Shown here piece after piece: positions 55,021 through 64,000 of a DNA stretch of 64,000 bases. Made by a program: the position numbers and the translations under genes. The notes below the pieces were generated by a model. That model saw only the letters and a list, made by a program, of their open reading frames with translations. It did not search any database and was not told the origin of the DNA. Each line of letters starts with the position of its first letter. The stretch's first letter is position 1. The DNA comes from Aquilaria yunnanensis (lineage: Eukaryota; Streptophyta; Magnoliopsida; Malvales; Thymelaeaceae): positions 54,008,501-54,072,500 of the forward strand of contig CM077593.1 of assembly GCA_039654915.1 (NCBI GenBank), written 5' to 3'.

Positions 55021-56434
55021 TGATGCCCGGCGACATCAGTTTCGGAAGACATTGTGACTTCGGGAGGGACTTCCTGAGGGGGAGAACACCCGCAGCTCGA
55101 ATTTCCCGGGGGAGTGTGCCTGAAAAATACTCAGAAAAGAGGGTTTGGAGGACCCCAGGGTGTTTTCCCAGGGAGGAGCCTCCGACGCCCTAGTCAATGT
55201 CCTGAGAGGTGAAAGAGGAAGGGGCACTAGGAAGTTTAGTGGCCTTGCCTGTTTGTGTTTTCTCAAGATGGAGGAGTCGAACCGTTTGCCAGGGTCTGTT
55301 CCCTAGTATTTATAGGAGTGCCCAGCCCGTTCAGATGATGACAGGTGTTCGGTTGGATGTTCTTTGAGTTTCTGGGCGTAGGGGACAAGTAGCCGGTGGC
55401 AGGCTCCTTGAGCCTTGAACTGAGACAGGTCGTGACAAGACCTGGATGGCGTCGGCGTGTCAGACCGCCATTTGGGGTTGTATGTAACGTCTGTGGGTGA
55501 CATGTCAGAGGCTCCTTAAATGCTCATGTCGTACTCCCGAAGTCCTCTGGGCGAGGTCATCCTTTGGTATGGATGCCCTTCTTCGGGAGTTATGCTTGTA
55601 GTTCGGGGAGTCCTTTAGTTCTGTTAGGCACATCCTAAGTGCTTGGCTTAGGCCAAGGAATATCAATGAAAACCAAGGAAAATTAGAGAAAACAGAAAGG
55701 GGAAGTAAGAGAAGCTCCGTAGACTAGTACAGTGACTTATGTGCAAAATTGGAGACTTTCAGGACTTAATTGCACATAGAAAATGTACTATGGGAAAGCT
55801 GACAGAAAACAGAGAAAGGGGACTAAATTGTGCACTAAGTTAAGTGGTACAAGTGAAACCACAAGCTTAAGGATGGCATTTTCGGCCATGGAAACTTTTG
55901 TGATGGCTAGTGCAAGACTAGACCATTTGTGGGAGACAACAATGATTACTAGTCAAAATCTTGTCTACCACTAGTGTACTATTCACTAGTTACTAGTTAA
56001 GCTAACTAGTCCTTACTTAGTTACGTGGCCGGTTTTTCAATGGAGTTTATGTGACCTTGGTACTTGTGTTGCTTTGTGCTTGGCATTATGAGCCAAGATA
56101 TGACTTGAGTGTCCATTTTAACACAAGTTTAAGTGGCGGCTTTGAGTATTTGTGGAGTTAAGGGCTACATTCCACCATGCAAAATTATAGAAGGCAAAGT
56201 TAGCAATTTAGCTAACTAAAACCCAAGTTAATTCGGCCGAAACTAGTCAAAGCCTGTTTGTTTCATTTTGGGCTTGCTTTGTTAATAGCTTAACCGAGAG
56301 TTGCTCTTGAGTTCTTTCACAAATTGGCTTTGAAATTCAAGAATCTTGAAGATACTTGGAGGGTTTAAGCTTGGAAGGCTTGTTTCAGCATAAGCTCACT
56401 TGGAATCAAGCTTTAGTTCTTCAAATTTCAAGAA

Positions 56435-57760
56435 GGCCGAAAGCTAATGAGCTAGGGTTTGAGGTAATGTTTATGTTTCCTTGAATACATGGTATTTTCT
56501 TCCATGAACAAGGGATTAAAGTGCTAAATTAGTTTTGGATTGGGTTAATTGAACAAGCTTGATGTCGGCTTAAGAAGTTGTTGTTGGCCGAATGTGTTGG
56601 AAAATTTATCTTGGCGTTCTTCTTGATTTCCATGGAAATTAATCCATGACTAAGTGTGTTGTTGCCTAATTATACTTGTGCTAGGCGAAACTTGAGCAAA
56701 GAACATCAAGTTGAACAAGTGGAAGTTTGGCCGAAAGCTACACTTTGAGGTAATGGTGTATTCCTTGTTGAATTGCTTGGTATTAGTGCCATGGACATTG
56801 ATTAATGATGCTTTGATGATCTAATGTTGGATTGAATGGATGAGGAACATTGTGATGTGAAGTTTAGCTTTAAGGCCGAGGGCTTGAAGTGGCATAGATT
56901 AGTGCCCATTGCTTGAATACATGGTAATGGTGGCATGAAACAATAGTCGTTGATGTTTGATGTATATGTGTGGAGTTAGAGTGATGAAGGACATTAGTAT
57001 GTATGGTTGGGCAGTGTGGCCGAGAACATGGGTTAAAGTACTTGAGTGTGCTTGCTTGGTTACATGGTATTTGTGCCATGAGTAAGCTTACTGGATGTTT
57101 AGTTGCTCATGTGGTGAAATGGAATGTTGAGTAGTGCAACTATGTGGAATTGGGCACTTTGGCCGAAAGCTTGATTTAGAGTGAAATGGTGCATTTCACT
57201 TGGTTACTTGGCAATAATGCCATGGATGATGTTCATTGATGATTAGAGTATCATGTGGTATGTTAGAATGATGGGCAGCACATGTATGGATATATTGTGC
57301 CTTTTGGCCGAGAGCTTAAATGTGTGTATTGTAGTGTCCTTCATAGAAATCATGGTAGTTAATCCATGGGTTTGTGTTGTTAATGCCTATGTATTGTCAT
57401 GGTAGGCATTGTGGTTGAAGGGCACTTGGACATTTGAAGTTGGCTTGAGACCGAGAGCTATTGAGGTAGGGTTCACTGGCACTTGACTTTGCTTGGTAAT
57501 GTACACCATGATTCAAGTGTCTAGAGTAGCTAAGTGATGGTTAAATGTGCCATATGACCTTAGTTACTTGATGGGCTTAATGGTTATACTTGCTTGTTTT
57601 GTTGATTCGCTAATTAACTATGGTACATGTACTAGAAATGCAAGTAAATGTGGCCTATTTGCTTGGCATTTTGGGAGCTCCAAATGGAAATGGTGTATTG
57701 GTAAGTTTGTGTGCAAGAAATGCACATGGGTACATGTATGGATTATATGGCCGAAAGCAA
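56435..57760. repeat. Decayed ~144-bp tandem repeats inside F
   Basis: The marker ggccga(a/g)agc recurs at 56435, 56586, 56729, 56874, 57018, 57161, 57306, 57449 (gaccgagagc) and 57749: spacings 151, 143, 145, 144, 143, 145, 143 and then 300 (two units). A second marker, a 'cttggtaatggtgccatg'-like block, follows each at ~60-70 bases (for example 56788-56802, 56918-56935, 57060-57079, 57206-57224). Units are strongly diverged. Confidence 0.8.
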
Positions 57761-58282
57761 CATTGTGGAGTGTGTGTGTGTACTTGTGTGCTTTGGTGTT
57801 TCCTTGTGCATGCTAACCACACCTATGAAATATTTGGCTTAATTATCTGTCTTGTATATGTATATGCCTGTTTTTCTTGTCTTGGTGTTTGTTTTGCAGG
57901 TTGAGCTAACTAATGGGAGGTTAAGCTTTGAGTGATTACTCAGCTTAACTAAATAGACTCAATATGAGTTGTATATGTTTTAAGTGAATCCTACTGAGTT
58001 ATATGCTCACTACCCATCCTTTATTTTTCAGGCAAGAATATTCAGCCTGAGTAGTGCTAAGCTGCCTTGTGTGTGTGCTTAGTGTTTATTTGCTTAGTTA
58101 CCAAGGTATGTGCCAATGTGTTCTTGGCGTAGCATTTTGGTTTCATTACAAGTCTTATTTACCTATGGTTGGCCGAGACTTATGTTTTAAGTTTGCAGGC
58201 TGTAGAGTGGGAACTGTCTAGGAGAGCATGGATACTTGGACTTTAGCTCTGATTGTGGAATTCACCTTTATGACCATGAATA

Positions 58283-59698
58283 TGTTAGTATTGTGCCCAA
58301 AAAGCCAATCATGAGATGATTGTATTTTTGCACATTGAGTCATGATATTTTATTGAGGCATTAATCCAGCAATTTTGTTTGTTGTTTTGTTTCTGCGTAA
58401 CATAATAAACATAATTGTAACCCTAGAATAATGATATTCTTAAACGTCCCTAGTCTAGTATTATTGTGGAGCGGGTTGCAATAATACATAATGACTAGCA
58501 TATGTGGAGACTAATATGAGATATGTAGTCTACATATGGGTACAAGTTGGAGAACTTGTGTACTGGACCGACCCACCATGAGAACACTTCATGGATCGTT
58601 ATATGAGTGTCATAAGTGATTCTCATAGTGATCATGGTATATGTAGTCCTTCGACCTAAGATCATCAAGGTTCCCTACATGTGAGTCACATACTTTGATA
58701 CTTTCCTTTGTTGCTCGTAACTGAGTGAACTTGAAGGAGGTCATTGGGTATGTCACATATCATGCGGAGGGATTTGTATGATCAAGATGGGATTTGTCCC
58801 TCCTATGTAACGGGAGTGATATCTTTGGGCCCCTTGATAGAGTAAGACTTAGAAAATGCATGGCCATGCTCCGATGAGTTGATATATGATATCAATGTCG
58901 TCAGTTTAATTTGGTCTACTCGGTAATCAAGAAACCGAAGATTGGGCTATACGAGAGTGACACATTCCATGTCTTGTGCTTAGTCTTGATATCTTGGACA
59001 AAGGGACAATGGCATATATCGGTGATGATCATAAAGGTTTAGTCGATTCACCGACAATCTTGTCACTTGGGTAGCAATGATGTGTTGCTAGACACCGCTC
59101 ATTGCTTATGATCATAAATGTGATTTATGATCATTGCCAACATGGCAAGAGCCTATTGGGTCGCACACATAGAGCTATTTGGATCATTAGAGTGCATGGG
59201 CTAATTATTTGGGTTATGGTTTCACTTTAATTTCGTATTAATAATGGGCCAAGGAGTTGAGCCATTATTAAGCCCGAAATTAAATCCTAATTGGATTAGG
59301 GCTTTGAAACCCATTAGGCCTGGAAGTTGAGTCTCACTATAAATACAACTTTTAAGTGAGAAATTCGTAGGTCTCCTTGCCCTAGCCTCCCAAAAGGACA
59401 GCCACACTCTTCTCTTGCAATTCCTTGGAGGACGGAAGCTAGCATTGCGAGCGCAAGAGAAACGCATCTGCCGGGACGTGGTGGAAGCGTGGTGATCCCG
59501 AGAGGCTCGTGTGGATACCATAGAGAGCCTGAACACGTCAACTGTTCAGGTTTTGTGATTCGACTCTACAGTTGAGTGAGAGATCTCAACCGAAAATTAG
59601 GTATGAAATTTTTGAACACCCGGTTTACCCCGTTTCACTTGGATCCTGGAGGGTTTCGGTTAAATTCCGCTGCGCTGTTTGGCTCCCGAAACCCAACA
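58283..59698 (+). mobile_element. Solo copia LTR 2 (1,416 bp)
   Basis: TGTTAGTATTG...CCCAACA, same family and length as the LTRs of G. Perfect duplication GAATA (58278-58282, 59699-59703). TATA (cactataaatacaac) near 59336. Confidence 0.94.
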
Positions 59699-60720
59699 GA
59701 ATATGGCCACAATTTTGGTGTTGCAGTGTGTACTTCTGTATGGGATTCTCAAGGTTTTGTTTGACCATTAGGAGTATGGTCTTGGGTTGTATGTAACTTG
59801 GCATGAACAACTTATGGATGCTTGGCATTTATAGCCATGGTAGATACTAGGTAGACTACCATATTGATTTGTATATATGTGTAGTCTTGGATACCTAGTT
59901 TGTGGATGTTTTGTGGATTTTGGATGCCAAGTTATGTATGGACTTATGGATGGCATTATGCTTGCCTATATATGCTGGATATTATGGGCCAAAGTTGCCA
60001 CTTTTATGTGAATGGTTATGGACCTAGTTATGTGGAACTGTGGTGCATAATGGTATGTACATTAGTAGGCCGAGAGCATCATGCATTTTTACTTGTTGTT
60101 TTCAGAAATCTAAACCAACCATGTGGGCTTCTTGGTTGCCATATAGTTAGTACACTTGATGCACACCATGTATGCACTTAAATTGCATTTAAGTGTTGCC
60201 CTGCTTGTTATGCAAGTTATTATTTGAAACCTTGCTTGTTGTGCAAGTTAGGGGTTTTGGGCCTTGCCCTTGCTGCAAGTTGTTAATGGGTCTTGTTAAA
60301 GCCACCTGGGCCACCTCCCAGGCCTCTTAACTTAAGAAAATAAGACTTAAAAGTTACCATTACTTGCTTGGCTGAACCAAACACTTTGAGATTAAATATT
60401 GGGTTTGGGAGTAAAATTAGTAAATGATAGGCCAGGGCCTGAGTGAGGTGTGACAAGTTCGGTGGTTCTGCCTTCGGAGGATTCTCTCCTGTTCGTAAGG
60501 GGTAGGCCTCTGCCCCGAAGACAATCCATTTGGTCCCCCGAAGGAGCCGGCCAAACCTTTGGATTTCCTGGCGTATTAGCCGAAGTCCTGACTTCGTGGT
60601 GCTCGACTTCGCTCCTGCCGAGGTCAATGACAGTGCTTCTTTTCGAGCTATGCCAGGCTTCCCGAACACAACTTCGGTGAGAAGTACGTACTGGGAGGGG
60701 CGAAAGCCCTTTGGCTATCA

Positions 60721-60735
60721 CAGGCCCCCCTCGAA
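60721..60735 (-). other. Element E polypurine tract (complement shown)
   Basis: caggcccccctcgaa directly after the LTR end; purine-rich on the element strand. Same position as in D (13497). Confidence 0.72.
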
Positions 60736-61114
60736 AAGGCGAAGGGGAAACTTCGGTTTGTCAGCTTTCGGAGGGTGACTCTTTGGGCCTTGGGTGTAGT
60801 ACCTGTGCCGAAGACAGACCTTTCGTCCGAAGACATAGGCTGTTCGACCATAGCCTGTCCTTTAGTGTCTTCGAGGTAACCTACTTTTTTCCTTTTTGCA
60901 GGTCTGTTTAACGTCGCGTCCCGTAACCAGACGTGTCAGTCTAGAGCGGTGTAGCCCGGGATTTAGGGGTGTCAGAAAGTGTGTCCCTCTTTTCGCGCGA
61001 TTGCTGACGCGTGGCACATTTGGCATTGGCGAGGGTTGCATCGGATACAACAGGCGCGTCTTTTCACGTGCAGTAATCAATTACGGCGACTGTTCGCCTT
61101 CGTGGGGTACTTAT
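60736..61114 (+). other. Upstream region of the opposite-strand gene in E
   Basis: No gene seen. It holds several ttcgg/ccgaag repeats and a CG-rich block (61000-61090), and leads into the TATA block. Confidence 0.4.
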
Positions 61115-61150
61115 GACGCATGTTTGCCTACCCCCCTCGGCCTATATATA
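61115..61150 (+). promoter_or_regulatory. TATA block of opposite-strand gene, copy E
   Basis: tatgacgcatgtttgcctac followed by ccccctcggcctatatatac. TGACG, the pyrimidine/CGG spacer and TATA keep the same order and distances as in C. Confidence 0.65.
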
Positions 61151-61402
61151 CCCTTGTTCCTTCATAACCTCCTTTTGCTTCTACTTTGGCTCTCTTCTGC
61201 CTTTCAACTATTTTTTCATTTTCTCCTGCTTTTCTCGGCGGTGCTGTTAACAGAGTTTTTTCTGGCCACCTTTCACGTCGGCGTCTTCAAACCCAGATTT
61301 TGGCAAAGCATTTGGTGGGTTTTAACTTCCCAAGTCTTCTGTTTTTCGAGCTTTTTTCCTGAAGTCGTTTAAGCCTTTTTCCGAACTCGTTTTTCAGCCG
61401 AC

Positions 61403-63012
61403 ATGCCTATTCCTGAGAGTTGGCAACCTCTTTTGCCTCACCCTTGCTACACCACTCCTAAGAAATTAGCAAGATGCAAGTCTAAATTTTTTCTTCCCTC
61501 GTATGCCATTACAAGGTTGCCACGTTCTGACCAATTTAGCTTTTTGAACCGTAGTAACAAGGTTACCGTTTTTCGAGCCCAACTGAAGGCCGGACTTCGG
61601 TACCCTCCTCTGAAGATGATTTGCGACTTCAGCCAATTCCATGGCATTGCCGTAAATCAACTTCCGCTAAACTTGTACTGCTATTTTAACGCCTTCCACT
61701 GTATGTGTCGCGTCTTCAAAATAGAACCCCACTTCATTATCTTTATGCAGTACTATAAGCTCTTTGTGGTCCCGAAGGGTGGCTTTTGCTTTATGCTACC
61801 TCAGGGATCAGGGAGCAAAAAGTATATGTTCACTTTTGCTACTAAGAACAGCTGGTGAGGGTGGAAACAAAAGTTTTTCTTTCTGAAGATGGAGGAGGCC
61901 TGGTCGCTTGTTCCGACGAAGTGGGCTCGGGGAAGGCTGGAGATGGACGTCGTAGATCCGAGGATAATGCTGACTCCCGCGTTGGCTCCCGTATTCGCGG
62001 ACTTCAACAGACGTATCCGAGCCGTCTCCGACTGGGATTCCGAGGACCCTTCGCGCTCTCTCTACCCCTTCCCCATCAATTGGAGGCTGATGACCGAGGA
62101 GGTTCTTCGGGAGCTAGGGGTAGTGAAGGAGCACAAGACGGACCTTGGGATGCCGGCTCCTACCATCACTGGGAAAGACTCCTGGCTGGTGCAACTCCTT
62201 CGGGAGGAAGTTACTTACGAAAATTTTTATGAGCATAAGTTATCTTCGAGTCCCTTTGTTATAATTTCATCTTGGACTCACACTGATGTGTTCTTTCTTT
62301 TCCAGAGATGGGCGACGACACTGCTGCCTTCTACAAATCCCTTTTCCTCGGTCAATCCGAGAAAGGTGAGCAGACGAAGAAGGCAGTCTCCCGAAGGTGA
62401 AAAGCGACTGGGGCTGGGCCTTCTTCTAAACGGGCGAAGAAGACTGTTCCACATCTTCAGCCGGAAGTTCTTGAGGAGGTAAGCGGAGAGCCCGAAGCTG
62501 CTGCCGCTCCAGCGCCCAAGGTTGCTACCGACGTCCCTCCGACCGACGTCCCTTCTCGGAGTCCTACTTCGTCGCAGGCTCTTCTGGATGCCTTGGTAGA
62601 GGCCTCTTCTACCGAGGAGCGGCGCAAGAGCAAAGGCAAGGGCATTTCTACCGAGGAGGTTCTGGATTCTGACGACAACGTGGCCGAAGTGCCACCAGGT
62701 TCATTTTCTAGCGAACTGTGATGACTTCACTTTTTTTTGAATTTTGAGATTTACTTGCCTTGACTAGCTTTTTATTTTGCCGTGCAGGGGAGTTACAATT
62801 TCCAGGTTGGGCAGACGAGCATGCCCGGAAGCGAGCCCTTCGGGATGCCCGTATCCAGAAGGGGAAGATCCCGAAGGAGCCTTTCTGGTCATTTACGGAG
62901 GACATGAATTTGTACTCCGGAGATTGCCAGCAAATGGCCAAAGAGATCTCGAAAGGGATCCTTACCGAGGCCTCTTTCAGGGCCATTGCGGATGAAGATT
63001 TTCAGGATCTTA
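61403..63012 (+). pseudogene. Opposite-strand gene of E, best preserved copy (PF04195-like)
   Basis: A leader intron (donor gtgggt ~61314; acceptor ttttcag at ~61398) brings the ATG at 61403 into the first coding exon, one frame to ~62231 with a single TGA (61856; D keeps CGA and C has CGG there). Motifs: KSKFFLPSYAITRLPRSDQF, FRAQLKAGLRYPPLKMICDF, VNQLPLNLYCYFNAFHCMCR, TKWARGRLEMDVVDPR and INWRLMTEEVLRELGVVKEH. Next intron to 62305 (ttttccag; donor changed to ataagt). Exon 62306-62698 starts MGDDTAAFYKSLFLGQ and has one TGA (~62398). Intron 62699-62787 holds stops, so it must be removed. Exon 62788 on has KIPKEPFWSFTEDMNLYSGD. It is cut by H before the coiled coil. Confidence 0.77.
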
Positions 63013-63492
63013 TGATAACATACTTTTATGTTATCTACTCATATATATGCCACATGCATATTTGTTCATTTGAATTCAACATGAATATAGATATACATAA
63101 TACTAATTCTTTAACATATTATTCATGCAGTTGATATAACATGCTATATAACATATCAATTTTACATACATGTTGTGTCAAATAAATCCTAGCATGCTAC
63201 TAAGAACATTCATGTAAATAATTCAAACCTAGCATGCTACTAAACCAAGAGAGAATGTGCACCTTTCTTCTTGGTTATCTTTGGTGAAAACTTGAGGGAC
63301 AACTTGATCTTAGAGGGGCACCTTAAAGCTTGAATAGAGATGAACAATCTCTATGTAAATCCACCCACAATGCTCTCAAGAAGTGTTTAATATTTCGGCC
63401 TCTAAAGGAAATAAGAGGAGAACAATTTTCTCTCAAGAAAATGGAGCAAATAGAGTGCAAATTCGTGCTTAAAATGGCCAGCCACTAAAGGC

Positions 63493-63500
63493 TATTTATA
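63493..63500 (-). promoter_or_regulatory. TATA box of LTR H
   Basis: The minus strand reads tctataaatagcc. The transcription start would be near 63460. Confidence 0.55.
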
Positions 63501-63585
63501 GATGACAAAAAGGCACACCTTTACACCAAGAAAGGTGTCTTTTAAGCCAAAGAACACTTCCTTTCGCTAAGGGTCATGTATGGTG

Positions 63586-63840
63586 GCGAAAATACATGTC
63601 TTTTAGCGAAGAAACACTTCCTTTAGCCTATAACCACCCATAACTACCTTATGGGCGAAAATACATGTCTTTTAGAGCCAAGGAACACTTCCTTTGGCCT
63701 ATAACCACCCATAACTACCTTATGGGCGAAAATACATGTCTTTTAGAGCCAAGGAACACTTCTTTTGGCCTATAATGACCCCATAACTACCTTATGGCCG
63801 AATATACATGTCTTTTCACTCAAGGAACACTTCCTTCGGA
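63586..63840 (-). repeat. ~70-bp tandem repeats upstream of the H promoter
   Basis: Units start with gcgaaaatacatgtctttta at 63586, 63655, 63726 and, altered, 63797 (spacings 69, 71, 71). Each contains caaggaacacttcctttggc and most ccataactaccttatgg. The array lies 90-350 bases upstream of the minus-strand TATA, in U3. Confidence 0.8.
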
Positions 63841-64000
63841 TGAAAGGACATGTTCTTTTAGCCAATAGTCATCTTTTTGATGAAGAGACATACCTTTACA
63901 CAAAAGATGTGTCTCTTGGTGGTTATGAGCTAAAAGCAAGGTGAGCTGGCACAAAGCTAGCTCACTATGCTACTTATGCACCATTGAGCTCCTTTGAGCT

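Larger units (their letters stand above)
55622..60455. mobile_element. F: long noncoding solo LTR (~3.4 kb without the copia LTR)
   Basis: TGTTAGGCAC...GTGTGACA, with perfect duplication AGTTC (55617-55621, 60456-60460). No retroelement motif in any frame. The gag- and pol-free length, TG/CA ends and 5-bp duplication fit a solo LTR of a gypsy family with very long LTRs; a nonautonomous element is the alternative. It contains an internal array of ~144-bp decayed repeats and one solo copia LTR. Confidence 0.75.
55021..60720 (-). repeat. Element E 3' LTR, interrupted by F
   Basis: Segments 55021-55621 and 60461-60720 (with AGTTC duplicated) total ~861 bp, TGATGCCCGGCG...CTATCA. A minus-strand TATA-like element, ctagtatttataggag, is near 55302-55317. 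At its U5 end the minus strand offers an ATG (MSSETDVAGH) in the frame that would enter the primer site, as in A and C. Confidence 0.86.
55021..63012 (-). mobile_element. Element E: Tat/Retand-type element, 3' part with opposite-strand gene
   Basis: 3' LTR (55021-60720, split by F), purine tract (60721) and the plus-strand gene (61403-63012), which ends abruptly at H. No integrase or other minus-strand gene lies inside the window; if present, they lie beyond H to the right. Membership in Tat/Retand is inferred from LTR architecture (gggtttggaggaccccagg, cctccgacgccctagtc) and from the shared gene. Confidence 0.82.
63013..64000 (-). repeat. H: LTR of an unidentified retrotransposon, cut by window end
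   Basis: The plus strand begins TGATAACATAC directly at the end of E gene sequence, so the minus-strand LTR would end ...GTATGTTATCA. A TATA on the minus strand (tataaata, 63493-63500) followed leftward by a TTCTCTC-rich leader supports minus-strand transcription. With E sequence on its left, it is a 3' LTR or solo LTR. The candidate duplication TCTTA (63008-63012) has no visible partner. No coding. Family unknown. Confidence 0.6.

Noticed and set aside
57547..57904. Overlapping Cys/Val-rich open frames of 89 and 94 codons in F
   Set aside because: Both come from a T/G-rich, repeat-laden noncoding LTR. They overlap in different frames and have no recognisable motif.
63001..63134. Open frame running from the opposite-strand gene of E into AT-rich sequence
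   Set aside because: The last ~40 codons are LTR H sequence. The gene is cut at 63012.
63586..63840. Tandem ~70-bp repeats as a satellite or centromere array
   Set aside because: Only four units, placed next to an LTR promoter. An LTR enhancer repeat explains them better.
1..64000. CRISPR arrays, bacterial operons, ribosome-binding sites and rho-independent terminators
   Set aside because: Nothing of this kind is seen. The repeats here are LTRs, ~144-bp and ~70-bp tandem units, and the sequence is plant nuclear DNA.

Overview
This window looks like a heterochromatic block from a large-genome flowering plant. It is built almost wholly of nested LTR retrotransposons, and I find no host protein gene, rRNA, tRNA or CRISPR. 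The plant assignment rests on Ty3/gypsy elements with two RNase H domains (Tat/Retand type), a chromodomain Ty3/gypsy family with ~2.4 kb LTRs (Tekay/Del type), a Ty1/copia element of Angela/Tork type, and initiator-Met tRNA primer sites. Every retroelement gene seen is broken.

Layout, left to right. (1) Element A, 1-5216, minus strand, Tat/Retand, left end outside the window, lies in the left LTR of B1. (2) B1, 5217-12696, plus strand, chromodomain gypsy, lost its primer site, gag and protease. (3) Element D, 12697 to ~32121, minus strand, Tat/Retand, lies in B1's right LTR. D was split at 15322-27897 by B2, a second chromodomain element (TSD CCAGC). B2's 5' LTR holds X, a palindromic LTR insertion (16923-19009, TSD TAGTG); its 3' LTR holds a solo copia LTR (25014-26380, TSD CATGG). 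(4) B3, a chromodomain gypsy fragment, ~32122-54711, was hit by a solo LTR of its own family (B4, 32336-34827) and by element C (35091-53786, Tat/Retand, minus strand, TSD CAATA). C contains the complete copia element G (38776-46868). (5) Element E, 55021-63012, Tat/Retand, minus strand, has an LTR split by F, a ~3.4 kb noncoding solo LTR (55622-60455, TSD AGTTC), itself split by another solo copia LTR (58283-59698, TSD GAATA). (6) H, an LTR of another family, runs from 63013 past the window end.

The most interesting content is a second gene carried on the strand opposite to gag-pol in the Tat/Retand elements. It lies between the 3' LTR and integrase in C, D and E. All three copies share a TATA promoter block, spliceable introns at matching places, and a protein with a PF04195-like (putative gypsy-type transposon) domain; C and D also keep a coiled-coil tail. 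Within C and D, one 60-nt intron keeps the reading frame open, and an inverted repeat pairs its 5' part with its 3' splice site.

In the same elements the gag reading frame appears to start inside the 5' LTR and to run through the primer-binding site, which is read as His-Leu-Ala-Pro. Many stop codons in G, B2, C and E look like C-to-T changes of CAG, CAA or CGA codons, as expected from methylated silent DNA. Domain names come from motif recognition by eye; no database search was run.
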